The position numbers and the translations under genes were made by a program. A DNA stretch of 51,718 bases from CAYWFU01 sp964457585 (lineage in GTDB: Bacteria > JACRDZ01), in NCBI GenBank assembly GCA_964457585.1, contig CAYWFU010000014.1, forward strand, positions 1 to 51,718, in the 5' to 3' direction. Below, piece after piece: positions 34,141-41,139 of the stretch. Below the pieces are notes generated by a model. That model was not told where the DNA came from. It made no database searches and worked only from the letters and a program-made list of their open reading frames with translations. How positions within the stretch are numbered: the stretch's first letter is position 1; each line of letters opens with the position of its first letter.

Positions 34141-34319
34141 GAGCTTGCGAAAAAATAACTTGCCCTTTTCGCGCTTGGATTTAGGTCAGATTCGGACGAT
34201 TAGTGAGTGGCAAAAGCTGAGTAATAGTAAACTATTTTGATGTTTTTGCTACTCAATAATCATCCAAAGATGGCTTGAAGATGGGATGTGAAAAGGGCAA
34301 GTTATTTTTTCACAAGCCC
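34141..34319. mobile_element. 179-bp MITE between promoter and upstream element, TAA duplication
   Basis: Inverted ends GAGCTTGCGAAAAAATAAC... and GGGCTTGTGAAAAAATAAC... (about 33 bp, a few mismatches) are flanked by TAA at 34138-34140 and 34320-34322. Inner arms TGAGTGGCAAAAGC and GTTTTTGCTACTCA also pair. Size, a 3-bp TNA duplication and nested-hairpin plan match the nifN MITE, though the end sequences differ. Confidence 0.88.
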
Positions 34320-34353
34320 TAAGGGAAGAAAAAAATAAGTAGATTTTATGTCG

Positions 34354-34370
34354 TACATTTATGTAGAACT
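34354..34370. promoter_or_regulatory. Upstream activator element of the amtB operon
   Basis: TACATTTATGTAGAACT, identical to the element at 37833. It is 236 bp from the sigma-54 core, but 54 bp if the MITE and one TAA are removed, the same spacing as at the other two promoters. Confidence 0.75.
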
Positions 34371-34399
34371 TTTTACACATTAGTATTTGTAATTAAATT

Positions 34400-34500
34400 T
34401 AGGTACAGGAAATTGAAACGCTCGATAAATCGAGCAACTATATTGAAATTTTTGTAGTTGCCTGATTTATCAGGCTTAATTTAGGTACAGGAATTTGAAA
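34400..34500. repeat. REPIN-like hairpin pair, copy C, between direct repeats
   Basis: CGCTCGATAAATCGAGCAACTA and TGTAGTTGCCTGATTTATCAGG face each other as in copies A and B. On both sides lies AATTTAGGTACAGGAA, so the pair is flanked by near-identical direct repeats of about 24 bp (34397-34420, 34477-34500). Confidence 0.75.
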
Positions 34501-34504
34501 GTTT

Positions 34505-34603
34505 AGGCACAAAGGCACAAAGTAGCAAAGGCACAAAGTTTAAAAAAGAAAACCAAAACTCTATGCTTTGGAACTGTTTTTACTTTGTGCCTTTTCACTT
34601 TGT
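34505..34603. repeat. Word-repeat hairpin (GGCACAAAG type)
   Basis: Left arm is three to four variants of an AGGCACAAAG word (34505-34538), right arm is CTTTGTGCCTTTTCACTTTG (34583-34602). It lies in the gene-free block 33944-34844, which holds no convincing coding frame. Confidence 0.75.
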
Positions 34604-34625
34604 AACTTAAATCGCTGCCGAAGGT

Positions 34626-34758
34626 TAATGGCAGTAACTTAAGGGAAACAATTGTAGTTGCTCAATTTATTGAGTATAAAAAAAGCTTGATAAATCAAGC
34701 AACTACAAAAACAAAAAAACACAGAATCATCAAAAAACTCCTTAAGTTACTGCCATTA
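34626..34758. mobile_element. 133-bp MITE of the IS4-type element, 9-bp duplication
   Basis: Inverted repeats TAATGGCAGTAACTTAAGG (34626-34644 and 34740-34758) match the ends of the IS at 316-1587. A perfect 9-bp direct repeat GCCGAAGGT lies at 34617-34625 and 34759-34767. The inside has no coding frame. It carries two TAGTTGCT hairpin units (TGTAGTTGCTCAATTTATTGAG, as two short hairpins facing outward), i.e. the REPIN units used as cargo. Confidence 0.92.
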
Positions 34759-34844
34759 GCCGAAGGTAGCCTAACTTGAAATTAATATCACCAATAGCCA
34801 AGTTGCCAGTCACCAGTTAAACCTTTTCTTTTTGCCTATTGTTT

Positions 34845-35183
34845 TTATATTGCTATTTCCCCTTCCTCTCCTGTACGAATTCTTATACAATTATCTATAG
34901 TTGAAACAAAAATTTTACCATCACCCACTTCACCGGTTCTTGCATTTTCAACAATAGTTGTCACAGTTTTTTTAACTTCTGTATCTTTTAAAATAATCTC
35001 AATTTTAACTTTTGGCAGAAAATCTACTCTGTACTGCTCGCCTCGCCACTGCTGCACTACACCTTTTTGCTTTCCATGTCCTTCAATTTCTGTAATCATT
35101 AAGCCAGAATATCCAACTTTCTCCAATGCACGACGCACAGAATCTAATTTTTCCGGACGAATTATTGCTTCTATTTTTTTCAT
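34845..35183 (-). CDS. glnK: PII nitrogen-regulatory protein (GlnK-type), copy 2
   Basis: A 112-residue PII protein with Tyr51 in the T-loop (VVQQWRGEQYRVDFLPK) and signature TGEVGDGKIFVSTIDN. It differs from the copy at 31148 at only about 15 positions. It lies 20 bp after the second amtB, a separate glnK-amtB pair. The duplication is probably recent. Which copy governs which transporter cannot be told from sequence. Confidence 0.9.
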   Translation of the reverse strand: MKKIEAIIRPEKLDSVRRALEKVGYSGLMITEIEGHGKQKGVVQQWRGEQYRVDFLPKVKIEIILKDTEVKKTVTTIVENARTGEVGDGKIFVSTIDNCIRIRTGEEGEIAI

Positions 35184-35203
35184 TAATATATCCTCCTTGT
35201 TAG

Positions 35204-36538
35204 TTACTCATTATTAGTAACCTTTGTTCCAAAAAAAGAATACCCTTGTTTGCGATTTAAAAATTCTGGATAAGCAGAATTTCCATGTTCACCAATATCC
35301 AGACCTTCAATTTCTTCTTGCAAGCTTACACGCATACCCATTGTTGCTTTTAATATCAACCAGGTAATTAATGATGCAGTAAATGCAAATGCACCAACAC
35401 TAACTATCCCTATTAATTGAGCAAATAATAATTTAGTTCCACCGCCATAGAAAAGGCCATTTCCTGTTGCTACACCAGCTATTTTATCTTCAGCAAATAA
35501 ACCAACACATATTGTTCCAAAAATACCATTTGCAAGATGTACTGATGTGGCGCCAACTGGATCGTCAATTTTTATTTTATCAAACCATATTACTGCGAAA
35601 ACAACTAAAATACCAGATATAGTACCAATAATTATAGAACTGCTTATACTTACAAAGGCGCATGGCGCGGTAATTGCAACCAAACCAGCCAGACATCCAT
35701 TTAAAGTCATTCCAAGATCAGGCTTGCCTAAAAAAATCCATGATATAATTGTAGCACTCATTATTGCTGCAGCAGCCGAAGTATTAGTAGTAATTGCAAT
35801 ATGGCTTATAGCTTGAGGGTCTACTGCCATAGTTGAACCAGGGTTAAATCCAAACCATCCAAACCATAATACAAATGTACCAATAGTTGCGATAGATAAA
35901 TTGTGACCTGGTATTGGATTTACACTGCCATTATTATTATATTTTCCAAAACGCGGTCCCAATACTAATATGCCAGCCAATGCGGACCAACCTCCAACTG
36001 AATGAACTACAGTAGAACCAGAGAAATCAAACATACCTAATTTAGAGAGCCATCCACCACCCCAAATCCAATGTCCAACTATAGGATAAATGAACATTGC
36101 CATTATAAAAGAAAATACTATAAATGTTTTATATTTAATTCTTTCTGCAACTGCTCCTGATACAATTGTGGCTGCTGTTCCGCAAAAAACAAGCTCAAAG
36201 AAAAATTTCGCCATTAGTGGAACACCTGTCCATGATATTGCAGAATAAACACCCCTATAAGCTTCACCAACTGCTGGTGAATTATCTGCACCAGTCAAGA
36301 AAAATAATCCCTGTAATCCAATAAAAGGATTCCCATCACCAAACATTAATCCCCAGCCAATAAGCAAAAAACCAAGTGATGAAACAGCAAAGACAACAAA
36401 ATTTTTAGATAATATGTTAACACAATTTTTCACTCTGGCAAAACCTGCTTCAACCATTGCAAAACCCAGATTCATAAAAAAAACCAGCATCGCTGTAATC
36501 AGAACCCATAACGTATCCAATGCTATTTTTAAATCCAT
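35204..36538 (-). CDS. amtB: Ammonium transporter, standard form
   Basis: Start chosen at 36538 after AGGAGGTTTGAAA, giving 444 residues with the first TM at LDTLWVLITAMLVFFMNLGF. Core motifs: MVEAGFARVKN, FFFELVFCGTAATIVSGAVAER, the pore His in DFSGSTVVHSVGG and VGATSVHLANGIFG. It lacks the long N-terminal extension of the other copy. Between it and the upstream HTH gene lie a REPIN copy and a terminator-like hairpin, so it may have its own promoter; none was clear. Confidence 0.92.
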   Translation of the reverse strand: MDLKIALDTLWVLITAMLVFFMNLGFAMVEAGFARVKNCVNILSKNFVVFAVSSLGFLLIGWGLMFGDGNPFIGLQGLFFLTGADNSPAVGEAYRGVYSAISWTGVPLMAKFFFELVFCGTAATIVSGAVAERIKYKTFIVFSFIMAMFIYPIVGHWIWGGGWLSKLGMFDFSGSTVVHSVGGWSALAGILVLGPRFGKYNNNGSVNPIPGHNLSIATIGTFVLWFGWFGFNPGSTMAVDPQAISHIAITTNTSAAAAIMSATIISWIFLGKPDLGMTLNGCLAGLVAITAPCAFVSISSSIIIGTISGILVVFAVIWFDKIKIDDPVGATSVHLANGIFGTICVGLFAEDKIAGVATGNGLFYGGGTKLLFAQLIGIVSVGAFAFTASLITWLILKATMGMRVSLQEEIEGLDIGEHGNSAYPEFLNRKQGYSFFGTKVTNNE

Positions 36539-36677
36539 TTTCAAACCTCCTATTTCTTTTTTGAGTAAAAAATATATTTTTTTACAATAATTATTTCCCA
36601 ATTTTACATTTACGTTTCCTCCTTGTTCTGTAATTGTGTGTTTTTTTCAATTGAATATGCAATAGAGAATTTTTGAT

Positions 36678-36703
36678 AAAAAAAAATGCGTCTATTTGAC
36701 GCA
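36678..36703 (-). terminator. Rho-independent terminator-like hairpin
   Basis: Minus strand TGCGTC-AAATA-GACGCA followed by nine T residues. It would end transcription of the amidotransferase-HTH operon ahead of amtB, or act as an attenuator in the amtB leader. Confidence 0.7.
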
Positions 36704-36724
36704 ATTTTCTTGCAACTTAAAGCT

Positions 36725-36816
36725 TAGGAATTTGAAAGTTTATATTTTATGCCCAATGAATTGGGCAACTACAAATATATTGCATTGTAGTTGCTCGATT
36801 TATCGAGCTTAATTTA
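36725..36816. repeat. REPIN-like hairpin pair, copy B
   Basis: Same as copy A at 4269-4357: GCCCAAT-GA-ATTGGGC plus CAACTACAA, then TTGTAGTTG plus CTCGAT-TT-ATCGAG, with the lead-in GGAATTTGAAAGTTTATATT. Copies A and B differ at only a few bases although they are 32 kb apart. Confidence 0.85.
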
Positions 36817-36833
36817 TGCCCCCTCAAGGCATA

Positions 36834-37013
36834 TCATTTAATTTCCAATTTCTCACGTACGATTTTTGCATAAATTTTATTAATCCTGCCTGTTTTAAGC
36901 CATCTAGCTAATGTGGTAATTTGAATATCAAGTTTTCGGGATAAATCATTAAGTGTATACCCTTGATTTTCTTTTATAAATTTAATTTTTTCCATTAATT
37001 CATTATCTATCAT
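36834..37013 (-). CDS. Small helix-turn-helix protein
   Basis: A 59-residue protein too short for many gene callers: MIDNELMEKIKFIKENQGYT then LNDLSRKLDIQITTLARWLK with a TGRINKI tail. The LNDLSRKLDIQITTLARWL part is a clear helix-turn-helix of the Fis-like/sigma factor-region type used by short repressors. It starts 9 bp after the amidotransferase stop, in the same sigma-54 operon. It might regulate nitrogen genes (inference). A start at 37013 fits the frame; the ribosome-binding site (ATGAGTAT) is weak, suggesting coupling. Confidence 0.65.
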   Translation of the reverse strand: MIDNELMEKIKFIKENQGYTLNDLSRKLDIQITTLARWLKTGRINKIYAKIVREKLEIK

Positions 37014-37022
37014 TTATGATAC

Positions 37023-37718
37023 TCATTTTACCTTTGCAATATTATTTAGTAATAAGTTTAAAATATTATTTATTTCATTTATGTAATTTTGTCGGAATAT
37101 CATCTCTACAGGTTTTTGAATATATTTACCTTCAACCAATTCATCATTGCAGTTTTGAATTAACCTATTAATACTTTCGATAGATGATTCAAGATGAAAT
37201 TGCAACCCTATTGCATGTCCATTATATTCAAATGCCTGATTGCTGCATCCTTTGCTTTCAGCAATTTTTATAGCATTTACAGGTATTTCAAATGTATCTC
37301 CATGCCAGTGAAAAGCAATAAAGTTTTTAGGAAATGCTTTAAAATTTTTTGATTTTTTTGCTTCAGATGTTAATGAAACTTGAAACCAGCCAATTTCTTT
37401 ATATTTATTTTTTATAACTTTTGCTCCAAGCACATCAGCTATAAGCTGCGCTCCCAGACATGTTCCAATAACAACTTTTTTGTTATTAATAGCGGATTCA
37501 ATAAATTTTTTTTCTCTTTTAAGCCATGGATAAACCTGTTCCTCATAAATATTCATAGGGCCACCCATAATAAGCAACCAGTCAAATTCATCTATATTCG
37601 GCAATTGCTCATTTTTAAATAATGATGTTTTTGAAATATTATATCCTTTATTATGAGCATATATTCCGATATTTTCTATATCCTCAAAAGGGACATGTTG
37701 TAAATAATGCAATCGCAT
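37023..37718 (-). CDS. Type 1 glutamine amidotransferase (GMP synthase-like)
   Basis: Start set at 37718 (MRLHYLQHVPFEDIENIG) because AAGGATGG lies 8 bases before it; 37730 is a possible longer start. The 231-residue product has MGGPMNIYEEQVYPWL, the nucleophile Cys in GTCLGAQLIADVLGA and the His-Glu pair in LQFHLESS, the full catalytic triad. It belongs to the class I amidotransferases that act alone or lend ammonia to a partner. It is transcribed from the sigma-54 promoter at 37765 with a shared upstream element, so glutamine breakdown or ammonia transfer appears to be part of the nitrogen response. Confidence 0.85.
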   Translation of the reverse strand: MRLHYLQHVPFEDIENIGIYAHNKGYNISKTSLFKNEQLPNIDEFDWLLIMGGPMNIYEEQVYPWLKREKKFIESAINNKKVVIGTCLGAQLIADVLGAKVIKNKYKEIGWFQVSLTSEAKKSKNFKAFPKNFIAFHWHGDTFEIPVNAIKIAESKGCSNQAFEYNGHAIGLQFHLESSIESINRLIQNCNDELVEGKYIQKPVEMIFRQNYINEINNILNLLLNNIAKVK

Positions 37719-37764
37719 AATTATTTCCATCCTTTTAAAAGTTACAATCAGTCGCTATTTAAGC

Positions 37765-37780
37765 AGCAATATTAATGCCA
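37765..37780 (-). promoter_or_regulatory. Sigma-54 promoter of the amidotransferase operon
   Basis: Minus strand TGGCATTAATATTGCT, GG-N10-GC, 46 bp before the amidotransferase start. It differs from the core at 34102 only in two of three spacer bases. Confidence 0.87.
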
Positions 37781-37832
37781 TATTAAAAATATTGAAATCA
37801 TTCAAAAAATTCATAATGGATTTTTTTTAGTT

Positions 37833-37849
37833 TACATTTATGTAGAACT
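37833..37849. promoter_or_regulatory. Upstream activator element of the amidotransferase operon
   Basis: TACATTTATGTAGAACT, 52 bp upstream of the sigma-54 core. Its centre TACAT-TT-ATGTA is a dyad. Identical to the element at 34354. Confidence 0.75.
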
Positions 37850-37961
37850 TTGCACCTAATTGAAGGGTCGGGGAATATCAATCCTTTTTTATAAATTTCA
37901 TAAATTGACAAATTTTGTTTTATTACTTATAATTTGTGTTATCTATCAAAGGAGATTTAAA

Positions 37962-39131
37962 ATGAAAAATAAATATATAAAAATCTATTTAGTATTTAGC
38001 TTATGTATAATTTTTTTATATCTCTATGGATGTATTATTAATAAGGAAGGAATTAAGGAAGAACAAAATTCAGATACTACCTTAATACAGCAGACAGAAA
38101 ATATCCAGAATAGTGATAATACTAATACTAATGAAACAAGTCAACCACCTTTAGTAAAAGAAGAAGCTGAAGAAGGAAAAAATAATACTATTGAAATAAA
38201 AAATAAAGAAGCAGATAACAATATAACTATTAAAAAAGAAATTTCACAAGAAGATAAAATAAAAGCTGAAGAAGAATATGAACTTGGTACTCAATTAGTA
38301 AATGAAAACAGGGTTGGGGAAGCTTTAGAGAAACTTGAGAATGCAGTAAAATTAAATCCTGAGTATGCTGAAGGATATAATAATTTGGGAGTTGCTTATG
38401 AAAAAATAAATAGGAATCAGGATGCGTTAAAGGCATATCGCAAATCATTGGAATATAATCCGCAATCGATAAATACTCAAGCAAATATAACTTTTTTATT
38501 ATTAAAAGAAAAAAAATATAAAGAAGCTGTTGCTGAACTTAAAAAGCTGGAGATTTTAAATGTAAAATATCCTAAAATAAATTTTTATTTTGGACTGGCT
38601 TATTCAGGAGATAAAAGCGATAATCTTGCTTTAGAAAGTTTTCAAAAATCAATTGCTAATAATGAAGAAGCAGCTCAAAGTTATTATAATATTGGAACGA
38701 TATATTTCAGTCAAAAAAATAATTCTGAAAGTTTAATTGCATTTAAAAAATCCGTTGAATTAGAGCCAAATCTGGCTTATGGATATTTTTCAATTGCAGC
38801 TGTATTTGAACAGGAAAAAAATTATTCAGAGGCTTTGAATAATTATTCTGCATATTTGAAGCTTGACAGTACAAGTCCTTATGCTCTTGAAGCAAAAACC
38901 AAAGCTGAAGAAATGCGGGAAGCTATTGAAGAGGCTAAAGCTGAAGAAGAAAGAAAAAAAGCTAAAGAAGAAAAAAGAAGAAATCAGGAAGAAATGAAAA
39001 GGAAAGCACAAGAAGAAGAGGAAAAGATAGAAAAAGAAAATAAAAAAGATGAGAGTGACGAAATTGAAGATAAAAAAATAAAATCTAAAGAAAGAAAAGA
39101 AAATAAAAAAGAAGAAGATGAAGAAGAATAA
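37962..39131 (+). CDS. TPR-repeat lipoprotein with charged C-terminal tail
   Basis: Start at 37962 follows AAAGGAGATTTAAA. The 389-residue product has a signal peptide with lipobox (FSLCIIFLYLYGC). After an acidic linker come five or more TPR units (AEGYNNLGVAYEKINRNQDALKAYRKSLEYNP, AQSYYNIGTIYFSQKNNSESLIAFKKSVELEP and so on). The last about 85 residues are Glu/Lys-rich (EEAKAEEERKKAKEEKRR) and would form a long helix. It probably scaffolds an envelope complex. It ends 24 bp before uvrC. Confidence 0.85.
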   Translation: MKNKYIKIYLVFSLCIIFLYLYGCIINKEGIKEEQNSDTTLIQQTENIQNSDNTNTNETSQPPLVKEEAEEGKNNTIEIKNKEADNNITIKKEISQEDKIKAEEEYELGTQLVNENRVGEALEKLENAVKLNPEYAEGYNNLGVAYEKINRNQDALKAYRKSLEYNPQSINTQANITFLLLKEKKYKEAVAELKKLEILNVKYPKINFYFGLAYSGDKSDNLALESFQKSIANNEEAAQSYYNIGTIYFSQKNNSESLIAFKKSVELEPNLAYGYFSIAAVFEQEKNYSEALNNYSAYLKLDSTSPYALEAKTKAEEMREAIEEAKAEEERKKAKEEKRRNQEEMKRKAQEEEEKIEKENKKDESDEIEDKKIKSKERKENKKEEDEEE

Positions 39132-39155
39132 TAATTTAAAATTTTATAAGTTTTT

Positions 39156-40796
39156 ATGATAAAGGAATTAAAAATTAAAGAATCATTAGTTAAGGGTATT
39201 CCTTCCTTGCCAGGCGTATATATAATGAAAAATGTTAAAGACGATGTTATATATGTTGGCAAAGCAATATCTTTAAAAAAACGTGTTCAATCATATTTTA
39301 ATCGTGCACACGATACCAAAACATCCCATCTTGTTGCAGATATTCATAATATTGAGTATATAATTACTGATAATGAAATAGAAGCTTTAATCCTAGAATG
39401 CAACTTGATAAAGAAATACATGCCCAGGTACAATATCGAACTCAAAGATGACAAAAAATATCCTTATATAAAAATTACTTTAGAAAAATTCCCTCGTGTA
39501 TCTATCACCCGCGATATACGAAAAAAAACAGGACTTTATTTTGGCCCATATACAAATGTAAAATCTTTAAGAGAAAACATGCGTTTTATACGTGATTTTT
39601 TTCCTGTCCGTACGTGTAAGAATTTACGAGATAAAAGAGCATGTCTGAATTATCATATCAAAAAGTGTTTTGCCCCATGTGAAAATAAAATTAGTGAACA
39701 GGAATATCAAAAAATTATCGATGAACTTAAACTTTTTTTAGAAGGAAAATCAGATGAATTAATTTCTGTTTTAGAAACTAAAATGGATAAATTTTCAGAG
39801 GAAATGGATTTTGAATCAGCAGCCAGAACTAGAGATCAAATCAATGCAATTAAAGAAGTTTTTGAGAAGCAAAAAGTTGAAATTGCATCTAATAATGACG
39901 AGGATGCAATTTCTTTAGTTGCGAAAAATGGGATAAACTGTATTACAGTATTTTTTTTTCGTGATGGGAAACTAGTTGGAGAAAGACATTTTTTTGTTTA
40001 TTCAGATGAAAATACTGTGTCGGAAATTTTGACTGAATTTGTTAAACGATTTTATTCTTCAAATAATTCAATCCCCAAGAGTATTCTGCTTGAGTACCAA
40101 ATTGAAGAAGAGGATTTAATTATTCAATGGCTAAGAAAGAAACGAGGCAATATAGTAAATTTATTTTATCCCAAACGCGGAGAAAAATTATATCGAGTTG
40201 AAATGACGAAAAGAAATGCGAAAAATTTTTTACAGGTTGAAATTGAAAAACAAAAGAAAAAGCAGCAGACTTCCCATGATCTTTTGCTAAAGTTAAAACT
40301 TGAACTCGGACTTGATAAATTTCCATTGCGTATAGAAGCATTCGATATCTCCAATCTCAGTGGAACAGAAGCTGTTGGTTCAATGATTGTATTTCAGAAT
40401 GGAGAATCCTTAAAAAAAGATTATCGCAGATTTAAAATTCGAGAAGTAAAAGGTATTGATGATTATAGAATGATGCAGGAAGTTATTAGAAGAAGATATT
40501 CAGGAACATTAAAAGAAAAATTACCTTTCCCTGATCTTATCATTATTGACGGCGGACCTGGACAACTAAATGCTGCGCAGGCAGAATTGAAAAAAATGAA
40601 TTTATTAAATTATGATATTATAAGTCTTGCCAAGCAATTTGAAGAAATATATACTCCCTCCAGTTCTCATCCTATCAGGCTTTCAGATGGCTCTCCAACT
40701 TTATTACTTCTGCAAAACATACGAGATGAAGCACACAGATTTGCGCTTAAGTATCATAAACTACTGCGAGGGAAACGGATTTTGAGATCATCGTAA
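39156..40796 (+). CDS. uvrC: UvrC excinuclease subunit, lacking the C-terminal HhH domain
   Basis: A 546-residue protein. The GIY-YIG nuclease domain (PGVYIMKNVKDDVIYVGKAISLKKRVQSYF, residues 14-45), the UvrB-contact region (ETKMDKFSEEMDFESAARTRD) and the RNase H-like domain (IEAFDISNLSGTEAVGSMIVF, IIDGGPGQLNAAQ, RDEAHRFAL.YH) are present. It stops at RILRSS, where the helix-hairpin-helix domain (about 55-60 residues) would start in typical UvrC. The stop codon is fused to the palindromic element that follows, so the end may have been lost by insertion. Most of the protein and its 3' and 5' incision parts remain. Confidence 0.9.
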   Translation: MIKELKIKESLVKGIPSLPGVYIMKNVKDDVIYVGKAISLKKRVQSYFNRAHDTKTSHLVADIHNIEYIITDNEIEALILECNLIKKYMPRYNIELKDDKKYPYIKITLEKFPRVSITRDIRKKTGLYFGPYTNVKSLRENMRFIRDFFPVRTCKNLRDKRACLNYHIKKCFAPCENKISEQEYQKIIDELKLFLEGKSDELISVLETKMDKFSEEMDFESAARTRDQINAIKEVFEKQKVEIASNNDEDAISLVAKNGINCITVFFFRDGKLVGERHFFVYSDENTVSEILTEFVKRFYSSNNSIPKSILLEYQIEEEDLIIQWLRKKRGNIVNLFYPKRGEKLYRVEMTKRNAKNFLQVEIEKQKKKQQTSHDLLLKLKLELGLDKFPLRIEAFDISNLSGTEAVGSMIVFQNGESLKKDYRRFKIREVKGIDDYRMMQEVIRRRYSGTLKEKLPFPDLIIIDGGPGQLNAAQAELKKMNLLNYDIISLAKQFEEIYTPSSSHPIRLSDGSPTLLLLQNIRDEAHRFALKYHKLLRGKRILRSS

Positions 40797-40894
40797 GTGT
40801 TCAGTCATCAGCTTTCAGCTATCAGTTTAAAGAGATCGAAATGAAAAAATAAAAATATATCGAATCAAAAGTTTTGTCTTTGCCTTGTTTTTTC

Positions 40895-41085
40895 GTAACT
40901 ATTCAGCACATTTATTTCGCGGTGTAGGAGAGTCTGTCATTCCCGCAGTGTTTAAGCGGGAATCCAGATTTTATATTTAAACTGAAAAATGGATTCCCGA
41001 TTAAACATGTCGGGAATGACAAGCCAAAGGTGCACGCCAATACAGTATTATATGCATTATCCGTTAAATTGTGCTGAATAGTTAC
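40895..41085. mobile_element. 191-bp MITE with 8-bp duplication (IS66-like ends)
   Basis: Perfect inverted repeats GTAACTATTCAGCACA (40895-40910, 41070-41085) are flanked by the direct repeat GTTTTTTC at 40887-40894 and 41086-41093. GTAA-type tips with 8-bp duplications are typical of IS66-related elements (family knowledge; not searched). Confidence 0.85.
40935..41021. repeat. TGTCATTCCCG REPIN inside the MITE
   Basis: Outer inverted pair TGTCATTCCCG (40935-40945) and CGGGAATGACA (41011-41021). Each half holds its own hairpin: ATTCCCGC...GCGGGAAT and ATTCCCG...CGGGAAT. The GTCATTCCCGC...GGGAATCCA type is a widely dispersed bacterial repeat. Confidence 0.85.
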
Positions 41086-41139
41086 GTTTTTTCTATGTTT
41101 TTGCTGAATGCTGACAACTGATAGCTAAACACTTATAAG

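Larger units (their letters stand above)
40793..41135. repeat. Three-layer nested palindromic insertion between uvrC and polX
   Basis: Outer layer: CAGCTTTCAGC-type arms starting CGTAAGTGTTCAG (40792-40828) and ending CTGATAGCTAAACACTTA (about 41102-41136). Middle layer: the MITE at 40895-41085. Inner layer: the REPIN at 40935-41021. Nothing in the block codes. Both the uvrC and polX stop codons touch its edges. Confidence 0.85.

Noticed and set aside
33944..34844. Hidden gene in the 900-bp block upstream of the amtB operon
   Set aside because: The block is explained by a promoter, an activator element, two MITEs, a REPIN copy and a word-repeat hairpin; no frame is convincing.
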